Shown here: positions 16,063 to 24,676 of the stretch, in pieces | Position numbering within the stretch: position 1 is the stretch's first letter | Layout: each line of letters starts with the position of its first letter | NCBI GenBank assembly: GCA_903889245.1 | Contig: CAISWQ010000041.1 | Location: forward strand, 1 to 43,237 | Direction of reading: 5' to 3' | Source: an uncultured Lentisphaerota bacterium | GTDB lineage: Bacteria > Verrucomicrobiota > Kiritimatiellia > CAIQIC01 | Length of the DNA: 43,237 nucleotides | Made by a program: the position numbers and the translations under genes | Notes under the pieces: model-generated | What the model was told of the DNA's origin: nothing | The model's database searches: none | The model's input: the letters and a program-made list of their open reading frames with translations, nothing else

Positions 16063-17400
16063 TCATGCGATCTTCCAGCCATTGTGCATCGGCCGGTCGA
16101 GCAGCTTGTTCGCCTCGTCGTCGTTGAGGAAGCTCTCCTGCGCCGGGTCCCAGCGGAGTTTCCGGTTCAGCTTGATGGCGATCTGCTCGAGGTTGCACAG
16201 GATATCCGAACACACGGCGCTCTCGATCGGCGCCGCCGGCTTGGTCAGGCCCCGGACGGCATCGATGAAGTTGACGTGGTGGTTGGTGCTCTTGAACAGA
16301 TGCAGTTCATCGGGCCCGGTCTGCAATTTGATCAGCGACTTGGGCTCGGCATCCATGCCCTGGCGGTCGACGTGGATCCAGCCCTCGCTGCCGAGGAACA
16401 GCACGCCATGGCCGTGACCGTTCTTCTGGAGCGGATGTTTCCGGGCAGTCGCATCGTCCATGTGGATCAGCGTGACGCCGTTGGCGTAGCGGTTCTCGAC
16501 CTGCCAATGCGTGGCGCAGTCGGTGAGCATGTCCTTGGGGAACATGCCGCTGCCCGCGATTTCCGTCGGGCCGCTCACATCGGTGTTGTTGCCCCACTGC
16601 GCGATGTCGAGGTGATGCACGCCCCAGTTGCCGATCATGCCGAGGCAATAATCGGAGATGCAGTACCAGATGCTGTAGCCGCCCCAGCCCTGGCCCTTGC
16701 TATACGGCCGGCAGCGCTGGTAGCAGTAGGGCGCCAGCGGCGCAGGGCCGAGCCACATCGGATAGTCGAGCTCCTTCGGCACCGGCTCGGCGTCCTGCTT
16801 CGGATAGGTCCAACTGCCCGGCACGCCGACGAGGATCGTCTGCAGCTTGCCGATCTTTCCGTTGCGGACCAGCTCGCACGCGCGCCGGAACTGGCCGGTG
16901 GAGCGCTGCTGCGTGCCGAACTGGAACACGACGTTGCTGGCCTTGACCGCCTTGCGCAGCGCCTGCGCCGCGCGGACGCTCCAGCCGACGGGCTTCTCGC
17001 AATACATGTGCTTGCCGCGCCGCACCGCCTCCAGCGCCATCAGCACGTGCCAGTGATCCGGCGCGGTGATCTGGACGGCGTCGAGGTCCTTGCGCTGCAT
17101 CAGCTCGCGGAAATCCTTGAACGTGGCGCAGTCCTGGTTGCCGTAGAAATCGTCCACCGCCTTCTTGCCGCGGGCGAGCTGCGCGTCGTGGACATCGCAG
17201 ACCGCGACAACCTTCACGTCCGTATTGCCGCGGAACGTCTGCATGTTGCCCATGCCCTGGATGCCGAGGCCGACGCAGCCGAGGGTCACCTTGTCGTTCG
17301 CGCCGAACGCCGTGGCGGGAATGATGGTCGGCAGGCTGACCGCCGCGGCAGCCGCGGCGGAACTCTTCAGGAAATCACGGCGACTGATCTGCTTGTTCAT
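16063..17400 (-). CDS. Tat-exported Gfo/Idh/MocA oxidoreductase
   Basis: A 445-residue NAD(P)-dependent sugar dehydrogenase-type protein. The N-terminus MNKQISRRDFLKSS is a twin-arginine signal, so the folded, cofactor-loaded enzyme is exported. The Rossmann motif GCVGLGIQGMGNM follows, then VVAVCDVHD, and the family hallmark CEKPVGWS with the conserved Lys of EKP. GNWGVHHLDIAQWG provides the usual Asp/His pair. AAGG-type ribosome-binding sequence (AAAGGAA) stands 8 nt before ATG 17400. Members oxidise or epimerise sugar hydroxyls; exported PVC versions are numerous and mostly uncharacterised. It lies behind the second oxidoreductase gene, separated from it by array D. Confidence 0.93.
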   Translation of the reverse strand: MNKQISRRDFLKSSAAAAAAVSLPTIIPATAFGANDKVTLGCVGLGIQGMGNMQTFRGNTDVKVVAVCDVHDAQLARGKKAVDDFYGNQDCATFKDFRELMQRKDLDAVQITAPDHWHVLMALEAVRRGKHMYCEKPVGWSVRAAQALRKAVKASNVVFQFGTQQRSTGQFRRACELVRNGKIGKLQTILVGVPGSWTYPKQDAEPVPKELDYPMWLGPAPLAPYCYQRCRPYSKGQGWGGYSIWYCISDYCLGMIGNWGVHHLDIAQWGNNTDVSGPTEIAGSGMFPKDMLTDCATHWQVENRYANGVTLIHMDDATARKHPLQKNGHGHGVLFLGSEGWIHVDRQGMDAEPKSLIKLQTGPDELHLFKSTNHHVNFIDAVRGLTKPAAPIESAVCSDILCNLEQIAIKLNRKLRWDPAQESFLNDDEANKLLDRPMHNGWKIA

Positions 17401-17439
17401 AGAATATTTCCTTTCCCAAAATCATGCGCGCGCCGGCTT

Positions 17440-17547
17440 TTCCAAGGCTTGGAAAATAAAACCGCCCTTTTCCCAGGCATTGGAAAAACTCGCGGAAATT
17501 TTTCCAGGGCTTGGGAAAACCGGACCGAAATTTTCCAAGCCTTGGAA
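17440..17547. repeat. Palindrome array D (four copies, about 31-bp period)
   Basis: Copies lie at 17440-17454, 17470-17485, 17502-17517 and 17533-17547; two have one extra base in an arm. Centre spacings are 30.5, 32 and 30.5 bp. The array fills the gap between two oxidoreductase genes and ends 39 bp upstream of the start at 17400. Confidence 0.93.
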
Positions 17548-17572
17548 AAGTGGCGCATGATGGAGGCGATTA

Positions 17573-18862
17573 TCACAGCTTCCAGCCGTTGTGCAGTTGG
17601 CGGGTCAGGCGCGCGTTGGCCTCGTCGCAGCCGGTGAACTTCTCCGCCTTCGGGTCCCACTTGAGCTTCTTCTCCAGCCGCGCGGCGATCTCGGCAATGA
17701 GGCCGAGGTAGCTGGCCACGTGCGTCGCATCAATATCGGAGACCGGGTCCTGGCGGCTGCGGACGCTCGTGAGGAAGTCGTCCTGGTGGTGTTTGGAGGC
17801 GTGCAGGTGCAGCTCGTGCTCCTTGAGCTCGGTCTTCAGCAGCGACTCCGGCTCCGACCAGATGCCGGCGCGGTCCACGTGGACCCAGCCCTTGTCGCCG
17901 ATGAAGCGCGTGCCGGTCTTCTGCTTCTGCGGGTCGGTGAAGATCATCTTGAGCCCGCTGGCGTAGGTGAACTCCGCGCGCCAGCTCTCGATGTTGTCGG
18001 TGAAGCCTTTCTTGCGATAGACGCCCTGGCACTCGACCTCGAAGGGCTCGGTGCCGAGCTGCGGGCAGCCCCAGTTGGCGATGTCGAGGTGGTGCACGCC
18101 CCAGTTGCAGATGAAGCCCGCGCAATAATCCCAGATCAGGTACCAATCGGGCCATGCGACGCGGCCGGGGTTATAGGGTTGCGTGGACGCGGGGCCGCGC
18201 CACATGTGCCAGTCAAAACCTTCCGGCACCGGCTGCGGGTCCATGGAGCCCTCGTACTTCGGCTGATATTGCGGGCCGGGCGCGGAGACCTGCACCTCGC
18301 GGAGTTTGCCGATGTAGCCGTTGCGCACCAGTTCGCACGCGTGGCGGAACTTGACCTGCGAGCGCTGCCACGTGCCCGCTTGGAAGACGCGCTTATGGTC
18401 GCGGATGGATTTGCGGATCAACTGGCACTGTTCAATCGAAACGCCCAGCGGCTTCTCGCAGTACATGTCCTTGCCCGCGGCGGCGGCGGCGGTCGCGATC
18501 AGCGCGTGCCAGTGGTCCTGCGCCGCGATCATCACGGCGTCCACATCCTTGCGCGCGAGCAGCTCGCGGTAGTCGCCGTACATGGCGCACCCTTGGTCGC
18601 TGTAGCGGCCGTCCACCCGCTGCTTCGCCTTCTCGCGGTTCTCGGCGTAGGTGTCGCAGACGGCGACGACGCGGCAGGCGTCATCGAGACCGAGGAAGTT
18701 CTGCATGTTCTGCGAACCCATGCGGCCGACGCCGATGCAGCCGATGGCGATCTTGTTGTTCGCGCCGAAGGCGGTGGCGGGGATGATGGTCGGCAGGCCG
18801 AGGGCGGCCAGCGCGGCGGTCGAGCTTTTCAGAAAACCGCGGCGGTTGAGCTGCTGCTTCAT
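17573..18862 (-). CDS. Tat-exported Gfo/Idh/MocA oxidoreductase
   Basis: A 429-residue paralogue of the neighbouring oxidoreductase. The start at 18862 is supported by a twin-arginine signal (MKQQLNRRGFLKSS) and GAGGA 8 nt upstream; the longer open frame to 19501 is an artefact overlapping the sulfatase. Motifs: GCIGVGRMGSQNM (Rossmann), VVAVCDTYAENR, AAQDHWHAL, CEKPLGVS (catalytic Lys) and GVHHLDIANWG. Substrate unknown; oxidation of a sugar hydroxyl, possibly at C3, is a reasonable inference. The ATG overlaps the sulfatase stop (ATGA), so expression is coupled to the sulfatase operon driven from 24537. Confidence 0.93.
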   Translation of the reverse strand: MKQQLNRRGFLKSSTAALAALGLPTIIPATAFGANNKIAIGCIGVGRMGSQNMQNFLGLDDACRVVAVCDTYAENREKAKQRVDGRYSDQGCAMYGDYRELLARKDVDAVMIAAQDHWHALIATAAAAAGKDMYCEKPLGVSIEQCQLIRKSIRDHKRVFQAGTWQRSQVKFRHACELVRNGYIGKLREVQVSAPGPQYQPKYEGSMDPQPVPEGFDWHMWRGPASTQPYNPGRVAWPDWYLIWDYCAGFICNWGVHHLDIANWGCPQLGTEPFEVECQGVYRKKGFTDNIESWRAEFTYASGLKMIFTDPQKQKTGTRFIGDKGWVHVDRAGIWSEPESLLKTELKEHELHLHASKHHQDDFLTSVRSRQDPVSDIDATHVASYLGLIAEIAARLEKKLKWDPKAEKFTGCDEANARLTRQLHNGWKL

Positions 18863-20505
18863 GGTTGAATTCCTCGTGGGTTTGGGTTGTTCTTTTTGGG
18901 TTTGGAAACGGGACGTTGAGCAGAAGCCGCGCGTGGCCGCGCGCCGCACCGGTCGGCCCACTGCTGCCACTTGGCGGTAAGGTCTTTCACGATGTCGGGA
19001 ACTTGGGCGGCGCGATTCTGCGACTCGGCGCGGTCGGTGGCGAGATCGAAAAGTTCCCACGGCCCGCCCTGGCCGGCGACGAGTTTCCAAGGCCCCTCGC
19101 GGATGGCGCGGCTCCCACCGGTCGCCCAGCAGAGCGTCGGGTGGCCGTCGCGCGCGCCGCCTTTGAGGACGGGCAACAGGCTCTTGCCCTCGAGCGGCAA
19201 CACGCGGCGGCCGTTGAACTCGGCCGGATACGCCACGCCCGCCGCGTCGAGGCACGTGGCCGTGATGTCGGTGATGTGGCCCACCTCGTGCGTGATGGCG
19301 CCGGCTTGTTGAATGACGCCCGGCCACCACGCGATCAACGGCGTCGCGATGCCGCCCTCGAAGTTTGTTTGCTTGTGTTCGCGGAACGGAGTGTTCGAGA
19401 GGCAGGCCCAGGCCGGGCCGCCGGTCACGAACGTATCCGGCCCACCCGGCGGAATGTCCGGCGTGTTCCCGACGCGCGTGGGCGTGCCATCGAGCCGCCA
19501 CGGTTCGCCCGGCTTGTCCAGCGCTCTGCCCATCGCCTGGTCCGACGCGCCGTTATCAGAAAGGAACAGCACCAGCGTGTTCTTGTCCGCGCCCGCGCGC
19601 CGCAGCGCCTCGACGATGCGGCCGATGCTCTGGTCGAGCGAATCCACCTGCGCGGCGAACGCGGCCATGCGCGCGGCCTCCCAGTCCTTGTGCGGCGCGG
19701 CCGCCCACGCCGGCGCGCGCGCGTCGCGCGGCGCGAGCGGGCAAGCCTTGCTGATCAGGCCGAGTTCGATCAGGCGCTTGTGGCGTTGCGCCCGCGCCTC
19801 GTCCCAGCCGAGCCGCCGGTAGAGGTCGCGATACTTCGCCATGTCCTGCTCCTTCGCATGCAACGGCCAGTGCGGCGCGTATTCAGCGACGTAGAGGAAG
19901 AACGGCTGCGGTTTCGTCGCCGCCTCGGCGATGAACTGCACCGCGAAGTCGGTGATCAGGTCGGTCTTGTAGCAATTTTCCGGCAGCGTGAACGGCTGGC
20001 CGTCCCTGAAGTTTTTCATAGTGCGCACGGCTTTGAAATAATGCCCCGGCCCGCCGCCGCCCGCGTTGCCGAGGAAGCGGTCCACGTAGCGCGCCACGCA
20101 CACCGGGTCCTGCCAGTCCTCCGCCGTCACCATGTCCAGCCGGCCCACCGCGCCTGTCCGGTAACCCGCGCGCTTGAGCAACTCGAACAGCGTCACGCAA
20201 CGGTTGTTCAGCTTGCCCGTCCAGTTGAACATCCCGACCTGGCTCGGATGCAGTCCCGTCATCAGCGCCGAGCGCGATGGCCCGCAGAGCGCGCAGTTAT
20301 AGAACTGCGAGAAACGCAGCCCGCCCGCCGCGAGCCGATCCAAGTTCGGTGTCTGGATTTCGCTGCCGTAGCAGCCCGCATCCGAGAACCCCATGTCATC
20401 GGCGAGGATGAGGACGAGGTTCGGCCGCGACGGCTCGGCGGCAATCCCGGCGCACGCCATGACGAGCGCAGCAACACAGACCCGCACTTGCCGCGTCACG
20501 CTCAT
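18859..20505 (-). CDS. Secreted sulfatase (Cys-type)
   Basis: A 548-residue S1-type sulfatase, signal peptide about 1-23. NLVLILADDMGFSDAGCYG supplies the metal-binding Asp pair (D36, D37); the formylglycine motif is C74-G-P-S-R, with Gly at the variable position; SDNGASDQAMGR follows the second metal site. The presence of long inserts and a C-terminal Lys/Pro-rich tail (about 515-548) resembles the arylsulfatase subfamily of Bacteroidetes and PVC. AAGGGAG stands 8 nt before the ATG. The ATG overlaps the stop of the ceramidase/LamG gene and its stop overlaps the next oxidoreductase, so it sits in the middle of a tightly coupled operon. Confidence 0.93.
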   Translation of the reverse strand: MSVTRQVRVCVAALVMACAGIAAEPSRPNLVLILADDMGFSDAGCYGSEIQTPNLDRLAAGGLRFSQFYNCALCGPSRSALMTGLHPSQVGMFNWTGKLNNRCVTLFELLKRAGYRTGAVGRLDMVTAEDWQDPVCVARYVDRFLGNAGGGGPGHYFKAVRTMKNFRDGQPFTLPENCYKTDLITDFAVQFIAEAATKPQPFFLYVAEYAPHWPLHAKEQDMAKYRDLYRRLGWDEARAQRHKRLIELGLISKACPLAPRDARAPAWAAAPHKDWEAARMAAFAAQVDSLDQSIGRIVEALRRAGADKNTLVLFLSDNGASDQAMGRALDKPGEPWRLDGTPTRVGNTPDIPPGGPDTFVTGGPAWACLSNTPFREHKQTNFEGGIATPLIAWWPGVIQQAGAITHEVGHITDITATCLDAAGVAYPAEFNGRRVLPLEGKSLLPVLKGGARDGHPTLCWATGGSRAIREGPWKLVAGQGGPWELFDLATDRAESQNRAAQVPDIVKDLTAKWQQWADRCGARPRAASAQRPVSKPKKNNPNPRGIQP

Positions 20506-23126
20506 CGAGGCACTCCCTTGGCCGCGCGGTACAGTTGCGCGGCCTCGGCGGCGCCGAGCGCGCGGTCGAACAACGCGAACTCGGCGAGCCGTCCTTCCAG
20601 CGGCGCAAACTGGTCGCAGCGCGCGCCGACGAAGAAGGTGGCCGCGCCGCCGGTCGTCACCTCGGCCTCGCCATCAAACGCCGGCGCGTCCGCGCCGTTC
20701 AGATAGGCCGTCACGCGTTGGCCCGCGCGGACCAGCACCACATGGTTCCAACTGCCGACCGTCATCGCGCCGGCGCTGGCCACGACCTGGCCGCGCTGAT
20801 TGCCGTTGAAGAAGAAGAGGCGCCCCATGTTTTGCCTGTGCTTGCCGCCGATGCCGAGATGATCGCCGGGCGCGGCCTGATCGCCGGCGGGACCGCGCGA
20901 GAACAGATAGGCCGTCACCGGGCGGGCGTCGAGGGGCAGGTCGTTGCGGAACCAGAACGCCACGCTGTAATTTCCGCCCACTTGTTCGGAGCGCGCCCTG
21001 GCATCCGCCGCGACGACCGGCAGATAGACCCGCGGTTTCATGGCCCGGACCGCGCCGGCGTAATCGCCGGCGAATTGCAGCGGCTGCGTGCGCTCCGCGA
21101 GTACCGCCTCCCGTTGCTCGGCGGCGCGCGCGCCCTCGATGCCCGACACCCGCCAGTGCGTCGCGATATCCGTGGCTGCAAGCGCATGGTCATAGATGGC
21201 AACTTCGTCGAGCTTGCCCTCGAAGCCGGCGGCGAGTGTGATGTTCCCCGGCGCGGCGGGCAAGGAACCGGTGATGACCTCGGGTGCGAGCGTGCCATCC
21301 AGCCACGTCGTGACGCGGTCGCCGTCGCGGATCAACACGAGATGTTGCCAGGTCTTCGGTGCGGCGGGCTTGAGCGAGACCGGCCGGCCATCGAGTTCGA
21401 GCAGGTGGCCCGTTCCCGGCATACCATCCCAGAACCACAACTCGATCGTGTAGCTGTCCTTCAGTCCCTTCAGCGTCGCGCTCAACCTGCCGCCGGCGAA
21501 ATGCGGGCAACGGTTGACTCCGACCTCGCCGGCAAACTTCGGCCCGTCGAGCCAGCGCGCCACGCCCGGTGCATACGACGCGTCGCGGCCCGCGCCCGTG
21601 GCGTCGCGCGCGATGGGGCCACTCCACTCATCGAGCCGCCAGTAGGCGAGCGGCTTGGAGGCCAGCACGATTTCCGCATAGGCGCCGGGCGTCGCGGCGA
21701 CTGCGCGACGGCGCTGGCCGCTGACGTCTTCGAGCAGACCGAGCAGCGCGTCCACGATCTGCGGCTCGGCGTTGGTCTCCAGCCCGGCGCTGCGGCAGGC
21801 CCAGGTGTTGTAGCCGCCGAGCGGGAACAGCTCCGGCGGCGGGATATAGCCTTCCTCGGCATTGGCCAGCTCGATGTTCATCAGCGGCCGGAGCGGGCTC
21901 TGGAGTTTGACCTTGAGGCCGGAGAGGGCGAAGACCTCGCACGGCCAGGTGGCGATGCCGAGGTCGCCGACGCGCACCGCCTGCAGTTTCACGTCGCGGA
22001 TGGGATGGTCCTTCAGCCAGAGCTGCTCGCGCGCGTACACTTCCGGTTGCGATTTTGGCGGCCGGTCGCCCATCTTCGCCACGAGGTCACGCGCCCACGC
22101 GAGGCGCTGGGCATCGGGCTGGCGCGTGGCGATCCGCAGCGTCTTCTCGCGCATCGCCAGCGGCGGCGCAGCCTCGAACACAATCGTCTTATAAGCGTCG
22201 GCCGCGATCCCCGCCAGTTCGCCGGCATAATCCTCCAGCTTGCGGACGCTCTTCGGCTGGCTGTAGTCCATCCAGTGCTGGTCGCCGCTGGTGCCCTGGC
22301 TCATGAGGCCGACGAAATCCTCCCGCGCGCCCAGCAGCGGGCCGAGCTTCTCCGCGACCGCGCCGCAGTAGTCCGCCGAGAGCGCCGGCGCGCCAAAGTA
22401 GTGCATCGCAAAATTCGCAAGCACCGCGCGCGGCCGGCCGTCGGGCGACTGCACGGCGAGCAGCGTCAGTTCCGGATCGGATGGCCCGCTGGGCCCGAGG
22501 GCGTCGGGATTTTGGTGGCCGGGGTGCATGTTGGCGCGGACGCTCCGCTCGCCAAACGGATCGGTCAGCATCCGGTCGGGCCGGCGGATCCAGACGCGCG
22601 TATGCGTGTGCTGCGGCGCCGGCACCGTCGCCCAGCCGACGCGCGCCGGCGCGAGGTTGTCCACGGCGCGCTGGAGGCCCGCGATGATGCGCGGCAACAC
22701 GAAGGCGACATAGTTCGTGTCCGGCGGTGTGCCCAGACACTGCATGAGCGAGGGCGTGCTGTGCGTGTGGGTGGCCGAGAGCATGATGCGATCCGACGTG
22801 AGGCCGGTCAGTTTTTCTGCCTGTGCTTTCACGGCGTCGGCGAACTCGGCGGGGATCAGGCATGTATCGAGCACGCCGAGCGCGACGCGCGTCCGGCCAT
22901 CGTCGAGCACCAACCAGCGCGCGTGCAGCCGGTCATGCACCTTGTCGGCCGTCTTGGCGAGGAAGCCGCCGTTGACGATGACCGGGAAATTCGTCGGCGT
23001 GACATCGGTGGCACTGGCGCCGGCGCGGAACCCCGCCTTTGCATCTATCGTTTGCAGTGCGACGGTCGCACAAACAACAGCCAGCACCGGCCAGCTTCGG
23101 TAATGCAGAACCCTGTTGTGGCTCAT
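20502..23126 (-). CDS. Ceramidase-like protein fused to two LamG/ConA-like domains
   Basis: An 874-residue exported protein. Start ATG 23126 precedes a signal peptide of about 30 residues; the upstream extension to 23195 is antisense-like. Residues about 35-470 form a PF04734-like domain: GASATDVTPTNFPV, SATHTHSTPS, FAMHYFGAPALSADY, WPCEVFALSG and EEGYIPPPELFPLGGYNTW match the metal-binding regions, but the catalytic-Ser region reads SQGTSGDQHWMDY and lacks the GDVSP motif. Residues about 505-660 and 690-865 are two LamG-type jelly rolls with repeating KFAGEVGVN/KLDEVAIYDHAL and RLAEFALFDRAL ends, probably carbohydrate- or surface-binding. Lies 7 bp after a sulfatase and overlaps the next by 4 bp. 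Confidence 0.85.
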   Translation of the reverse strand: MSHNRVLHYRSWPVLAVVCATVALQTIDAKAGFRAGASATDVTPTNFPVIVNGGFLAKTADKVHDRLHARWLVLDDGRTRVALGVLDTCLIPAEFADAVKAQAEKLTGLTSDRIMLSATHTHSTPSLMQCLGTPPDTNYVAFVLPRIIAGLQRAVDNLAPARVGWATVPAPQHTHTRVWIRRPDRMLTDPFGERSVRANMHPGHQNPDALGPSGPSDPELTLLAVQSPDGRPRAVLANFAMHYFGAPALSADYCGAVAEKLGPLLGAREDFVGLMSQGTSGDQHWMDYSQPKSVRKLEDYAGELAGIAADAYKTIVFEAAPPLAMREKTLRIATRQPDAQRLAWARDLVAKMGDRPPKSQPEVYAREQLWLKDHPIRDVKLQAVRVGDLGIATWPCEVFALSGLKVKLQSPLRPLMNIELANAEEGYIPPPELFPLGGYNTWACRSAGLETNAEPQIVDALLGLLEDVSGQRRRAVAATPGAYAEIVLASKPLAYWRLDEWSGPIARDATGAGRDASYAPGVARWLDGPKFAGEVGVNRCPHFAGGRLSATLKGLKDSYTIELWFWDGMPGTGHLLELDGRPVSLKPAAPKTWQHLVLIRDGDRVTTWLDGTLAPEVITGSLPAAPGNITLAAGFEGKLDEVAIYDHALAATDIATHWRVSGIEGARAAEQREAVLAERTQPLQFAGDYAGAVRAMKPRVYLPVVAADARARSEQVGGNYSVAFWFRNDLPLDARPVTAYLFSRGPAGDQAAPGDHLGIGGKHRQNMGRLFFFNGNQRGQVVASAGAMTVGSWNHVVLVRAGQRVTAYLNGADAPAFDGEAEVTTGGAATFFVGARCDQFAPLEGRLAEFALFDRALGAAEAAQLYRAAKGVPR

Positions 23127-23133
23127 ATATCTT

Positions 23134-24537
23134 TCAATAATCCCGGAAGGGGCCGCGCGGTTCGGCCCGATCCATCTCCTGCCGCCAGGCGGCAAACCGG
23201 TCCTGCAAGCGCTTCAGCGTCTGCGGTTCCGCCGCCGAGAGATCGCGGGCCTCGCCCGGATCGGCCGCGAGATCGAACAGGCCGCGGCCTTTCTCCGACT
23301 CGACCCATTTCCACCGGCCCACGCGCGCCGCCTTGTCGCCGCGCCGCTGCCAGAACATCTCCGTGCGCGGCGATTTTTTCCCGTCGCGTAGCACGGGCAG
23401 CAGATCGAAGCCATCAAGCTTCACGGCCGCGGGCAGCGGTGCCTGCGCGGCGGCGGCGAACGTCGGCAGGATTTCGAGCGTGGTCAGGAACTCATCGCTG
23501 ACCCGGCCCGCCGGCAACTGCCCCGGCCACCACGCGAGGAACGGTACGCGCAGGCCGCCCTCCCACAGCGTGGTCTTGCCGGCCTTGAGCGGCGCATTGC
23601 CGCCGTTGCCCGAACCGCCGTTGTCGGAGAGGAACAGCAGCAGCGTATTCTCGCCGGCACCCGCCTGCTTGAGGTCCGCGAGGATTTCGCCGATCGCCTC
23701 ATCCATGCAGGTCACGGCCGCATAATATTTCGCGAGCCGCTCGTCCTTCACCTGGTCGCGATACAGCGCGACGTACTTCTCCGGCGCCTGCACGCCCTCC
23801 CGTGTCTTCTTGTCGGCGGGATCGCTGCCGAACGACGACGCGCTGTGCGGCGCCGTGAACGCGAGGTAGAGGAACCACGGCTGCCCCTGGCTTTCGCGGA
23901 TGAAACGCAGCGCCTCGCGCTTGAAAACATCGGTGACATAGGTCCCCTTGTCGGCCTGCGTCCGCTCGTTGCCATGGAACATCGAGGGGATGCCGTAGCG
24001 TTCGTGCGTGTAGTAATCAATGCCGTTGTTGCCGATGCCGTGGAAGAAATCGAACCCGCGCTGCAGCGGCAGGAACCGCCGCGCCTGGCCCATGTCCCAC
24101 TTGCCGACGACGCCGGTGCGGTAGCCCGCGCGCTTGAGCACGTCGCCGAGCGTCTGCTCGCGCGGGTCGAGGCCGAGCGTCATCTCCGGCGAGAGCGCGT
24201 ATTCCTCCGGCGTGTAGCGGTGGCCGTAGTTGGTCATGTCGTTGCGGACCATGTCGAAGAGCCCGTTGCGCTGCGGGAAGCGTCCCGTCAGGATGCTGCC
24301 GCGCGAGGGCGTACAGGCCGGCCACGTCACATAGAAGCTCGTCCCGCGCACGCCCTCGGCCGCGAGCCGGTCGAGCGTCGGCGTGCGCACCGGCTTGAGG
24401 CCCAGGCAGCCGAGGTCGGGATAACCCTGGTCATCGGAAATGATCAGCAGGAGGTTGGGGCGCTGTGACCCCGCCGCCGCGCTGATGCCCAGCAGCGCAC
24501 CCGCCACGACCAGCCTCATGCCGTGCAACGGTGTCAT
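23134..24537 (-). CDS. Secreted sulfatase (Cys-type), first gene of an AraC-linked operon
   Basis: A 467-residue S1-type sulfatase. NLLLIISDDQGYPDLGCLG carries the Asp pair (D35, D36); C75-T-P-S-R is the formylglycine motif, followed by LTGRFPQRNGLFDMVR; GKWDMGQARR and LSDNGGSGNGG are further active-site regions. A signal peptide covers about 1-24. The first ATG is 24537; a TTG at 24546 and an internal ATG at 24519 are alternatives. No Shine-Dalgarno sequence precedes 24537, and a TATAGT -10 ends 8 nt before it, which points to a nearly leaderless transcript. Divergent from the AraC-family gene and likely controlled by it. Confidence 0.92.
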   Translation of the reverse strand: MTPLHGMRLVVAGALLGISAAAGSQRPNLLLIISDDQGYPDLGCLGLKPVRTPTLDRLAAEGVRGTSFYVTWPACTPSRGSILTGRFPQRNGLFDMVRNDMTNYGHRYTPEEYALSPEMTLGLDPREQTLGDVLKRAGYRTGVVGKWDMGQARRFLPLQRGFDFFHGIGNNGIDYYTHERYGIPSMFHGNERTQADKGTYVTDVFKREALRFIRESQGQPWFLYLAFTAPHSASSFGSDPADKKTREGVQAPEKYVALYRDQVKDERLAKYYAAVTCMDEAIGEILADLKQAGAGENTLLLFLSDNGGSGNGGNAPLKAGKTTLWEGGLRVPFLAWWPGQLPAGRVSDEFLTTLEILPTFAAAAQAPLPAAVKLDGFDLLPVLRDGKKSPRTEMFWQRRGDKAARVGRWKWVESEKGRGLFDLAADPGEARDLSAAEPQTLKRLQDRFAAWRQEMDRAEPRGPFRDY

Positions 24538-24545
24538 GGGGCGCA

Positions 24546-24551
24546 ACTATA
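24546..24551 (-). promoter_or_regulatory. -10 element of the sulfatase operon, leaderless type
   Basis: On the minus strand TATAGT lies 8 nt before ATG 24537, so the predicted start of transcription falls 1-2 nt upstream of the start codon. No good -35 hexamer is present at 16-18 bp, as expected for an activator-dependent promoter. Confidence 0.55.
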
Positions 24552-24581
24552 GCCGAAACCATCCCGCAAGCCAGAGCGCAT

Positions 24582-24609
24582 AGTCTCAAAAACTGGCACG
24601 CCAGTCTCA
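24582..24609. promoter_or_regulatory. Direct-repeat operator candidate for the AraC-type regulator
   Basis: AGTCTCA occurs at 24582-24588 and again at 24603-24609, exactly 21 bp apart (two helical turns), the arrangement used by AraC-family dimers or tandem HTH motifs. Between and overlapping them is an inverted repeat ACTGG/CCAGT (24592-24596, 24601-24605). The site lies about 30 bp upstream of the sulfatase -10 and 68 bp upstream of the regulator's start codon, so it could act on both genes. Confidence 0.55.
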
Positions 24610-24676
24610 CCGCGCCAACGGTCGCTTGCCGCCCCGCCGCCCGCGTGCGACACTCACCGCGGTTTGAGGCGCGGCC

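Noticed and set aside
15833-16213. A 126-codon frame on the minus strand across the MITE and array C
   Set aside because: It only translates repeats and the end of an oxidoreductase gene; its apparent peptide is made of repeat-derived words such as FQAL and GRAPS.
17573-19501. Start of the second oxidoreductase at 19501 giving 642 residues
   Set aside because: The added 213 residues overlap the sulfatase in another frame and precede the twin-arginine signal, which must be N-terminal.
20535-23501. Open frame of about 988 codons on the plus strand across the ceramidase/LamG gene
   Set aside because: Antisense to a well-supported gene and it continues into the next one; no domain is recognisable.
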